A stretch of DNA of 19,186 bases from Acidimicrobiaceae bacterium (GTDB lineage Bacteria > Actinomycetota > Acidimicrobiia > Acidimicrobiales > RAAP-2), in assembly GCA_030838245.1 (NCBI GenBank), contig JAUTXB010000239.1:1-19186 (forward strand), given 5' to 3'. Numbering within the stretch: position 1 is the stretch's first letter; every line of letters begins with the position of its first letter. Position numbers and translations under genes: made by a program. A model generated the notes under the pieces. That model was not told where the DNA came from and did not search any database. It saw only the letters and a list, made by a program, of their open reading frames with translations. Positions 6,742 to 12,744 of this stretch are shown piece after piece.

Positions 6742-7227
6742 TTACGCTGCCGGCTGGTCAAGGTGCCACCGTATGATTCTGAATCCATGAGCCACGGCGT
6801 TAACCAGTCCGCCATGGTCGAAGTGGCCGTCGTCTCGACGAGCGATGGGGATGAAGCTCGCCGTTCTCGGGTTGGCGGCGGTCATGAACATGAGAGCGTT
6901 GTCGATTGCATCGACATCATCGATGAGCTCCGGCCGTGCTGTCACGTCGCGTCCGTCGAGATGGATCCGTTCGGCGCGACCCGGTTGCAGGTTGAGCTTC
7001 CAGTTTCCGCCGCCGGGTGTGAGCAGCGAGTCGTCTTGTTTGATGTAGCTAACCGGCTGTCGATAGTGCTTTCCGCTGCGTCGCCCGGTCAGATGAAGCA
7101 ACATGAGCCGCTTGCTGAGCGGGGTCGAGAACGGCAGAGCGAGGATGCGGCGTATGGGCACGTTGGCGATTCGCATCGCCACCGCTTGACGCCGTAGCCG
7201 CGCTGGTCGAGAGGCTGGAACAGGCAT
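6742..7227 (-). CDS. Deazaflavin (F420)-dependent nitroreductase-family protein
   Basis: The 161-aa protein starts at ATG 7227, chosen because AAAGGAGAA lies a few bases upstream. An in-frame extension to 7347 overlaps the preceding SDR gene and is not needed. The central region LLHLTGRRSGKHYRQPVSYI, followed by LTPGGGNWKLNLQPG and AERIHLDGRDVTARPEL, is the signature of the Ddn-like split-barrel family (DUF385/TIGR00026). Members use the actinobacterial cofactor F420H2 to reduce nitroaromatics, quinones or other substrates; some only bind F420 or have unknown roles. The gene follows the SDR by 68 bp on the same strand and is probably the last member of a MarR-controlled SnoaL-SDR-Ddn unit. 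Confidence 0.88.
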   Translation of the reverse strand: MPVPASRPARLRRQAVAMRIANVPIRRILALPFSTPLSKRLMLLHLTGRRSGKHYRQPVSYIKQDDSLLTPGGGNWKLNLQPGRAERIHLDGRDVTARPELIDDVDAIDNALMFMTAANPRTASFIPIARRDDGHFDHGGLVNAVAHGFRIIRWHLDQPAA

Positions 7228-7295
7228 GGGTTCTCCTTTCAGTTGGTCACCGTGTCGTGAAACACGAGGACCAAGGTTTCCGGTGGGTTGCGCAT

Positions 7296-8054
7296 TCATA
7301 CGAGGACCGAGCCACCGGCCACGTCCAGGGTGATCCCGCTGATCCACGAGGAGTGATCCGAGGCGAGGAACAGGGCGGCCTGGGCCACGTCGTCGGGCGT
7401 GCCCAGGCGTTGGATCGGATGGTTCTGGCGCAGCTGGTCTTGGATTGTCTCCGGTATCTGCTGCTTGTTCCGCTCGGTCAGGATGGTCTCGGGGGCGAGG
7501 CAGTTCACCCGCACGCCGTGGGGTCCCGCTTGGGCGGCGGTCTCCTTGCTGAGCAGCTCGATGCCGGCTTTGGCGGCGGCGTAGGCCATGGGGGAATGCG
7601 CGGTCGGGCGCCGAGCGGCGGCGGACGACATGGTGATGACGTTGCCCTGGTGTCGCAGTTTCATCCCCGGCAGGAACGCCTTGATGGTCAGGAAGGTGGT
7701 GGTGAGGTTGGCATCGACCGACTCCCGCCAGTCGGCTTCGGCGATGTCTTCGAGCAGGCCAGGCGGCACGGGGCTTCCGCCCGCGTTGGCGACCAGGATG
7801 TCGACGGGTCCGAGACGTTGCTCGATCGAGTCTCGCATGGCCTCCACTTCCTCATACCGAGTGAGGTCGGCGATCACGGCGATGGCCCGCCCACCGGCCT
7901 CGGTGATGTTGGCGGTGACGGTCATCGCTGCATCGGCATCGCGGCCATGGACGACGACCGCGGCGCCTCGCTCGGCGAAGAGCCCGGCGATGGCGGCACC
8001 GATGCCACGGGAACTCCCGGTCACCAGTGCGATGCGTCCTTGTAGGTCGATCAT
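7296..8054 (-). CDS. SDR-family NAD(P)-dependent oxidoreductase
   Basis: The 252-aa protein has the full classical short-chain dehydrogenase pattern and normal length. The cofactor glycine motif TGSSRGIG is at residues 12-19, the NAG motif at 90-92, an active-site Asn in VDANL near 116, the catalytic Ser in MSSAAA near 143-144, and the YAAAK motif (Tyr158, Lys162). R37-x-R-like HGRDAD after the second strand hints at NADP(H) preference. It resembles 3-oxoacyl-ACP reductases and other ketone or alcohol dehydrogenases, but the substrate is not defined. Its ATG overlaps the TGA of the SnoaL-like gene (8051-8054), showing translational coupling. It belongs to the cassette reading away from the MarR gene. 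Confidence 0.93.
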   Translation of the reverse strand: MIDLQGRIALVTGSSRGIGAAIAGLFAERGAAVVVHGRDADAAMTVTANITEAGGRAIAVIADLTRYEEVEAMRDSIEQRLGPVDILVANAGGSPVPPGLLEDIAEADWRESVDANLTTTFLTIKAFLPGMKLRHQGNVITMSSAAARRPTAHSPMAYAAAKAGIELLSKETAAQAGPHGVRVNCLAPETILTERNKQQIPETIQDQLRQNHPIQRLGTPDDVAQAALFLASDHSSWISGITLDVAGGSVLV

Positions 8055-8524
8055 TGTCCGTCCCCCGCGCTTTCGTGCCTGGAATCGTCCCCGTCACTTT
8101 GGCGGGGGCCAGCGCTGCGATCTGGAGGGTTGGCCCCCGCCGGCATGGGTGGAGCGCCAGGGGTGCCGGCGATGAAGCTCATGTGGATGGCAGCCAGGCG
8201 TCGTGTCCCCGAATCGGCCGGGATGACGAGTGTGACCCGTAGGGCTTCGGGGACTGGCTGGCCCCAAAAGGTGCCGCGGGTGTTGTTGCGGGCTGTAACG
8301 AGAGCCACGTCGCCGTAGTGGTGGAACTGGATCTCGTCGAGGTCGAAGGCCTCGTAGACCAGGCCTTGGCCATGGCGAGCCAGCCATGCCGGCCGGGGGA
8401 GGACGAACCCGAGGGGACCCACACCGGAGAAGTCCTCGGTGAGGAGGTCCGACAGCTTCTCGGCGTCTCCGGCCAGCTCGGCGGCGGTCCATTCCGAGAT
8501 GAAGGTATCGATCTGCTTTGTCAT
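8051..8524 (-). CDS. SnoaL/NTF2-like protein
   Basis: The protein is 157 aa from ATG 8524, chosen for the GGGAG ribosome-binding site just upstream; an ATG at 8560 would add 12 residues. The first 120 residues have the NTF2/SnoaL-like cone fold pattern: an N-terminal helix ISEWTAAELAGDAEKLSDLL, then TEDFSGVGPLGFVL, FHHYGDVALVTARNNTRGTF and a final strand RRLAAIHMSFIAG. Members include polyketide cyclases, dehydratases, isomerases and non-enzymatic binders. The last 40 or so residues are rich in Gly, Pro, Ser and Asp and probably disordered. It is the first gene of the cassette, coupled by ATGA overlap to the SDR. Its promoter contains the candidate MarR operator. Its reaction is unknown. Confidence 0.82.
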   Translation of the reverse strand: MTKQIDTFISEWTAAELAGDAEKLSDLLTEDFSGVGPLGFVLPRPAWLARHGQGLVYEAFDLDEIQFHHYGDVALVTARNNTRGTFWGQPVPEALRVTLVIPADSGTRRLAAIHMSFIAGTPGAPPMPAGANPPDRSAGPRQSDGDDSRHESAGDGQ

Positions 8525-8560
8525 CTGGGTCTCCCTGTACTGGTTGTCGTCATCCAACAA

Positions 8561-8589
8561 AGCATAGACTACTAAGACTTAGAAGTCAA
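8561..8589 (-). promoter_or_regulatory. Promoter of the SnoaL-SDR-Ddn cassette
   Basis: On the minus strand TTGACT (8589-8584) is followed, after exactly 17 nt, by TATGCT (8566-8561). This is a good housekeeping-type promoter with an expected start near 8554, about 30 nt before the chosen ATG 8524. The spacer is occupied by a palindrome. Confidence 0.7.
8567..8587. promoter_or_regulatory. 21-bp palindrome, probable MarR operator
   Basis: The half-sites GACTNCTAAG and CTTAGNAGTC meet at a single centre base, with one mismatched pair. The palindrome fills the spacer and part of the -35 of the cassette promoter and ends 39 bp before the MarR start codon. A MarR dimer bound here would block RNA polymerase at the cassette promoter. 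Which protein binds is inferred from location. Confidence 0.7.
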
Positions 8590-8614
8590 AGGATTAGGTA
8601 TCGATGTATTGTGC

Positions 8615-8627
8615 TACGGTGAGCATA
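8615..8627 (+). promoter_or_regulatory. Possible leaderless -10 box of the MarR gene
   Basis: TACGGT (8615-8620) starts 12 nt before ATG 8627, the leaderless spacing. A second TANNNT, TATTGT at 8607-8612, would give an 8-nt leader instead. No clear -35 is seen. Confidence 0.45.
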
Positions 8628-9097
8628 TGCAGCCCGTCCAACCCCCGATTGGCCTGAAGCTGGCCCGTTCCGCCCGGGTCGTCAGCCGGGCATTCGACGA
8701 GGCGCTCTCCGAGGCCGGGGGGTCCCTACCGGTATGGCTGGTGCTGCTCAACCTGAAGATTCGACGCCCCGCCAATCAGCGGGAGCTGGCAGAGGCGGTC
8801 GGAGTGAGGGAGGCCACCCTCACCCACCACCTCAATGCGATGGACACCCAAGGACTGATCACCCGCCGCCGTGACACGACCAATCGTCGGATTCATGTGG
8901 TGGAACTGACCGATTCGGGTGAAGAGGCCTTCCTTCGTCTGCGCGGCGCCGCGGTTGCGTTCGACCGACGCCTCCGCGCCGGCATTACCGGCGACGAGCT
9001 CGCCAGCCTCGAAGGCGTGCTCGACCGCTTAGCCCGAAACGTGGGGGACGACGAGGAGTCTGTCCAATGGGCAGGACTGCTCGAGACCAAGCCGTGA
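8627..9097 (+). CDS. MarR-family transcriptional regulator
   Basis: The protein is 156 aa from ATG 8627; an upstream ATG at 8609 adds six residues but sits before the likely -10 box. It has the MarR winged-helix layout: a dimerisation helix (IGLKLARSARVVSRAFDEAL), then NQRELAEAVGVREATLTHHL as helix-turn-helix (about residues 50-69), the GLITRRRDTTNRRIHVVELT wing (76-95), and C-terminal dimerisation helices. The DTTNRRI wing signature is typical. It diverges from the SnoaL-SDR-Ddn cassette, and a 21-bp palindrome in the cassette promoter is its probable target. MarR proteins usually release DNA on binding small phenolic or lipophilic ligands; the ligand here is unknown. Confidence 0.92.
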   Translation: MQPVQPPIGLKLARSARVVSRAFDEALSEAGGSLPVWLVLLNLKIRRPANQRELAEAVGVREATLTHHLNAMDTQGLITRRRDTTNRRIHVVELTDSGEEAFLRLRGAAVAFDRRLRAGITGDELASLEGVLDRLARNVGDDEESVQWAGLLETKP

Positions 9098-9145
9098 CCC
9101 CTGCTCGCACGCAGGGAGGTCGTCGAGTCTGACTGTGGATCCTGA

Positions 9146-9168
9146 CATCGATGCGTAGTGCATCGATG
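9146..9168. repeat. Perfect CATCGATGC/GCATCGATG inverted repeat
   Basis: CATCGATGC (9146-9154) and GCATCGATG (9160-9168) are perfectly complementary around a 5-nt loop. It lies 49 bp after the MarR stop and about 40 bp before the acetyltransferase gene. It may be a terminator for MarR without a T-run, or a binding site for the next gene. Confidence 0.5.
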
Positions 9169-9209
9169 CCGAGTTCCGCAGTCCAGCGTCCTTCCTGACC
9201 GACGTCAGG

Positions 9210-9752
9210 GTGCAGAATCGAGCTGTGTTAGCACTTCGAAGCATGGGACCGGCTGACCTGGATCTGGTCGAGACCTGGCTCCACGATCCCCAGGTAGCTC
9301 GATGGTTCCTTACTGGATCGACCATCGAGGTGGAGGTCGAAGAATTGCGGCAGTGCGTTACCGGGGACGAGCCAACCGAGGCCCTCATCGTCGCCGAGGA
9401 CCAAGAACCGATCGGCTGGTGCCAGTGGTACGTATGCCGAGAGTATCCAGACCACGCGGTGCAGATCGGAGCGCGACCGGACGATATCGGCATTGACTAC
9501 GCGATCGGTGATCCGACCCGGCGGAACAGAGGGGTGGGGACGGCACTGATCGCCGAGCTCGTCACCCACATCAGGCGACGACATCCGCGCTCGGGGATCA
9601 TCGCCGATCCAGAGGCGACCAACGCCGCATCGAGGAAGGTGTTGGAGAAGAACGGATTCGAGCTTCTAGGGGTCCGAGCCGTCGCGTCGGAACAGACGGA
9701 TGCGCCTATGGCCATCTATCGGCTCAGACCCAAAGGTGGGTTGCGCCTATGA
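9210..9752 (+). CDS. GNAT acetyltransferase, AAC(6')-like
   Basis: The protein is up to 180 aa from GTG 9210; a GTG at 9225 is an alternative start and neither has a strong ribosome-binding site. The GNAT core is clear. The acetyl-CoA pyrophosphate loop is RRNRGVGTALI (motif A, about residues 103-113), and NAASRKVLEKNGFELLG is the C-terminal motif B. The N-terminal part (LALRSMGPADLDLVETWL, then HDPQVARWF) together with IGWCQWYVCREYPDH and IGIDYAIGDP resembles aminoglycoside 6'-N-acetyltransferases. It could therefore acetylate aminoglycosides, but many chromosomal relatives act on other amines. It stands alone between the MarR gene and the convergent kinase gene. Confidence 0.8.
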   Translation: MQNRAVLALRSMGPADLDLVETWLHDPQVARWFLTGSTIEVEVEELRQCVTGDEPTEALIVAEDQEPIGWCQWYVCREYPDHAVQIGARPDDIGIDYAIGDPTRRNRGVGTALIAELVTHIRRRHPRSGIIADPEATNAASRKVLEKNGFELLGVRAVASEQTDAPMAIYRLRPKGGLRL

Positions 9753-9821
9753 CGAGATCGATGACGTTGAATGGATGCCGCCACTGCTTCCGATCATCTG
9801 GTCATCTCAGTGTTTGATGGC

Positions 9822-10439
9822 TCATTCGACCATTTGGGAGTGGCGTCGGCTCTTCCTGCGGTAGCTGCTCGGGCCCTCCGAGATCGAGGCCCAGCCGCGG
9901 CCCGAGCGATCTCGGGGCGCTCGGTCACGCGGTGGTGGCATCGAGCCCTGTGCCCTGTCGAGCGGACCGAAGCCAGCGCCGAGGTCGTCACCCATCGCGG
10001 CCGTGATCATGGAAGCGTCAGGCTGTAGATCTCGTCGGGCGATGTACGCATCGCTCGTCTGGTGCTCCACCGGCATGTTGATGGTGAACCACACCGACTT
10101 TCCGATATCGCCCGCGGGGTGACTCGTCCCCCACTGGTCGGAGAGCTCTTCGACGATGGCGAGCCCGCGACCGTGCGCTTCAGTCTCGCCCGGCGACCGT
10201 CGGGTCGGTATCCCACTGCCGACGTCGGTCACTTCGACGTGCACCATGCGCTCGCGCCGGTCGACGCTCACCGTGAAGCTCGTGGCCGCGTGGACGAGAG
10301 CGTTCGTGGCCAACTCCGAGACCATCACCGCCACGTCATTGACAATGTCACCGGGCAGATCGCCGAGCGCCTCGATTGCGAACCGCCGGGCTTGCGCTAC
10401 CGACGCGGGCACGCCGGCCAGGTGGCGCTGCATTCTCAT
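9822..10439 (-). CDS. RsbW-type anti-sigma serine kinase (HATPase_c_2) with long C-terminal tail
   Basis: Residues 1-125 form a GHKL/HATPase_c_2 kinase of the RsbW/SpoIIAB type. The N-box is SELATNALVHA (41-51), the G1 box DVGSG (72-76) and the G2 box GRGLAIVEELSDQWG (90-104). Such kinases bind and inhibit a sigma factor or another partner and phosphorylate the STAS antagonist. The ATG at 10439 overlaps the TGA of the STAS gene (10436-10439), so the pair is translationally coupled. About 80 extra residues follow the domain; they are rich in Arg, Pro, Ser and Gly, probably disordered, and unusual for a family of about 130-150 aa. No sigma factor gene is in the window, so the target is elsewhere or not a sigma factor. 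Confidence 0.9.
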   Translation of the reverse strand: MRMQRHLAGVPASVAQARRFAIEALGDLPGDIVNDVAVMVSELATNALVHAATSFTVSVDRRERMVHVEVTDVGSGIPTRRSPGETEAHGRGLAIVEELSDQWGTSHPAGDIGKSVWFTINMPVEHQTSDAYIARRDLQPDASMITAAMGDDLGAGFGPLDRAQGSMPPPRDRAPRDRSGRGWASISEGPSSYRRKSRRHSQMVE

Positions 10440-10762
10440 TGCGCCATCCCGAAGTGCTCGGATAGACCGGTGGCCTCGATGACTCGGCGCACGATCGGTG
10501 TCGGGTGTCGCAATTCGATCGATGCAACGCTCTTGGAAATCTGGACCAGGATGGCGATCCCGGAACTGTCCATGAACCTCAGCCCGCTCACATCCACGAT
10601 GATGCGCTGGGGCTTGCCCCCGAAGGTGGCCAGGATGGCAGCCTTGACCAACTCGGCATTCGAGATGTCGATCTCGCCACCGATCGAAACCACGGGTGCG
10701 TCGGGATCGTCGGACAACGAGGCCACCGACGCCTTGGTGTCACCGTCTCCTAGTTCAGCCAT
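10436..10762 (-). CDS. STAS-domain anti-sigma factor antagonist (RsbV/SpoIIAA-like)
   Basis: This 108-aa protein is a single STAS domain. The strand VVSIGGEIDISNAELVKAAI is followed by RIIVDVSGLRFMDSSGIAIL, in which DSSG at 65-68 carries the conserved phosphorylatable serine (Ser66 by analogy with SpoIIAA Ser58). In the partner-switching scheme the unphosphorylated form binds the kinase and frees its target, and the PP2C phosphatase restores that form. Its start (ATG 10762) overlaps the end of the phosphatase gene by 13 nt and its stop overlaps the kinase start, so all three proteins come from one compact operon. The domain is complete and the assignment is firm. Confidence 0.92.
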   Translation of the reverse strand: MAELGDGDTKASVASLSDDPDAPVVSIGGEIDISNAELVKAAILATFGGKPQRIIVDVSGLRFMDSSGIAILVQISKSVASIELRHPTPIVRRVIEATGLSEHFGMAQ

Positions 10763-12384
10763 CTGATTCCCAGCATCGCCACATCGTCGTCGGACCCGTG
10801 CGGTATGAGCTCGGCGATGATATGGGCCAACTGGCTACCCAGCGGCCTTCCATCGTCGGTGACGGCCGCTTCCCGCAGCCGCTTGAGTCCGACATCGAGG
10901 CTCTCGCTCCGGCGCTCGACGAGCCCGTCGGTGAAGGCCAAGAGGGTCCCATGCGGCGGCACTGAGAACGTCACCGCCGCGTAGCTCGAGGGGTTTCCGA
11001 TGCCGATCGGTACCCCGGTCTCGATATCGACGTATTCGCTTTCTTCTCGATCCACCAGGAGTGGAGCGAAGTGCCCGGCACTGGCCAGCGTGACCTCCCG
11101 TCGGTCGATATCGACGTAACCGGAAACGATGGTGGCGAAGTGATCGTCTCGATGGACGTCCAAGAGGTTGCAGAGTTTGGTCAGGATGGTGCTCGGCTGG
11201 GCTCCTTCTGCCGCATAGGCCCGGATCGAGTAGTGAAGCGACGCCATGATCGTCGCCGCTCGCAACCCGCGGCCCGATACGTCACCCACGACGAACAAGA
11301 AGTGGTTGTCGTCATAGGAGATGACGTCATACCAGTCCCCGCCTATATCCATGGACTCGGTGCCGGGCAGGTAACGACCCTCGATCTCTACACCCCGGAT
11401 GGGGGGCAGTTCGTTGGGCAAGAGTGCCCGCTGCAGCGCCTCTGCGATGCCATGCTGCTCGCCGTAGAGCCTGCGATTCTCGGCCGCAAGTGACTCGGCC
11501 AGCCGGCGTCGCCTGACCAGCCGCTCGGTCATGAACGCAGCAATGATGGACAGGAGGACGCCGATGACTCCGACGATCCACGGCAGTCGTTGGGCCATCG
11601 TTCCGCCCAGCTCGCCCGTTGGCGTACCCACCAGGGTGAGGGTGGTATCGGCGAACGGTACGGTGGCCACCGCCTTTCGCCCGGTGATCGGGAGCTTGAC
11701 CACCGATGCCTCAAGGAGGGCGGGGCGATGCTGGGACTTCCCCAAGTAGAGGGCGAAGTTCAGCTGGGAGAATGCAGAATCTTTGGGGAGCGCCACTTTC
11801 TGTCCGGCCGGAAGGGGGCTCTCGGCATACACGACGAACCCGGATGATGTGCCCGACGGCCCGTCGGCAAGGCCCAGCCGATGACCACCGCCCAGGATCC
11901 CGATGACCGAGAGCCGATTGCTGCTCGGCGCCCCTGCGGCAAGGCCACTGATCTTCGCCGGTATGTCGGTAAGGACCGGGGGCTTCCCAATGACCGAAAC
12001 GGCCACGGGGGCCCCGCCGGTCAGTCGCCACAGTGAAGCCGAGATGAAGGGGTGACCGGGTCCGACATAGGCGGTCATGAAGTTGTCGAACTTCGAAGCG
12101 TCACCGCTCGTCGCCTCAGCGATCTGTACGGACGATGCGAGGGGGGTCTCGATGCTGGGCACAACCCCTCCGAGGAGCGTCGCCGCTTCACGGACCTGTG
12201 AGTCGAGCAGCCGATTCTCGTTCCGATCGTTGACCGACCACGCCGTCCAGGCCAGGGCTCCGGTGATGATGAGCCCGACGGCGAAGACGACGATGCTGGG
12301 TCGGGTCATCCCGTACCGTTTGGGCCGCGGCAGGGCGATGGCGGCCCGCTCCGTCCCCTCCCCGGTTATGTCCCCCGTAGCCAC
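10750..12384 (-). CDS. Membrane sensor PP2C (SpoIIE/RsbU-type) serine phosphatase
   Basis: The protein is 544 aa from GTG 12384, preceded by AGAGGG. A cytoplasmic N-tail is followed by TM1 (about 30-49), an extracytoplasmic sensor region of about 215 residues (50-267), TM2 (about 268-286), an arginine-rich helical linker (288-320) with the RsbU-like IAEALQRALLPNELP, and a PP2C domain (330-544). Metal-site motifs are present: DIGGDWYD (346-353), VGDVSGRG (367-374), AGHFAP (436-441), FTDGLVE (484-490) and SDDDVAML (531-538). It should dephosphorylate the STAS protein encoded next in response to an external signal. The outer region is the right size for a CHASE- or dCache-like sensor, but I cannot name it. 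It diverges from an orphan binding lipoprotein. Confidence 0.92.
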   Translation of the reverse strand: MATGDITGEGTERAAIALPRPKRYGMTRPSIVVFAVGLIITGALAWTAWSVNDRNENRLLDSQVREAATLLGGVVPSIETPLASSVQIAEATSGDASKFDNFMTAYVGPGHPFISASLWRLTGGAPVAVSVIGKPPVLTDIPAKISGLAAGAPSSNRLSVIGILGGGHRLGLADGPSGTSSGFVVYAESPLPAGQKVALPKDSAFSQLNFALYLGKSQHRPALLEASVVKLPITGRKAVATVPFADTTLTLVGTPTGELGGTMAQRLPWIVGVIGVLLSIIAAFMTERLVRRRRLAESLAAENRRLYGEQHGIAEALQRALLPNELPPIRGVEIEGRYLPGTESMDIGGDWYDVISYDDNHFLFVVGDVSGRGLRAATIMASLHYSIRAYAAEGAQPSTILTKLCNLLDVHRDDHFATIVSGYVDIDRREVTLASAGHFAPLLVDREESEYVDIETGVPIGIGNPSSYAAVTFSVPPHGTLLAFTDGLVERRSESLDVGLKRLREAAVTDDGRPLGSQLAHIIAELIPHGSDDDVAMLGIRWLN

Positions 12385-12744
12385 AGAGCCCTCTTGCTAG
12401 ATCGTTATGTGTCACCTCACCGTAGCGGAGAGTGGTCATGAGGGAGTGGGCCGAGCGCCGCAGCAACGTCCATCATTGACGTCAACCCGATGACAGCCCA
12501 GCCGATGAGGGCATGCCTACCCTCGTGGCCAGCCCTACCAACCCATAGTGCCAGCTATGCCGTCTGGGACGCCCGTGACCGACCCGCAACCACCCGGTGC
12601 GCCTAGGAACCGCATCGACCACTGTGCCCACCGCGACTACCGCACTAAATCCCCGGCCCCGGTGTCTTCGATCTGCGAGACTGTCGGCACCGCGGTCGTA
12701 AACGTCGATCGGGCGTGTACGTCGATCGTCGAGGGGGCCGTGGC
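12385..12744. other. 360-bp divergent intergenic region
   Basis: This segment separates the phosphatase operon (minus) from the lipoprotein gene (plus) and must hold both promoters. I could not pick a convincing -10/-35 pair on either strand. Visible structures are a weak GAGGG/CCCTC hairpin (12507-12524) and a 10-bp direct repeat close to the lipoprotein gene. An open frame at 12548-12748 has no ribosome-binding site or known similarity. Confidence 0.5.
12702..12728 (+). repeat. Direct repeat ACGTCGATCG with 17-bp period
   Basis: ACGTCGATCG occurs at 12702-12711 and 12719-12728; both copies are preceded by GTNN and contain the palindrome CGATCG. They end just before the ribosome-binding site GAGGGGG (12731-12737) of the lipoprotein gene. 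They may be a regulator site or chance in GC-rich DNA. Confidence 0.45.

Noticed and set aside
7257..8045. Plus-strand frame of 262 aa
   Set aside because: It is the mirror of the SDR gene, whose TGSSRGIG and YAAAK motifs fix the true strand.
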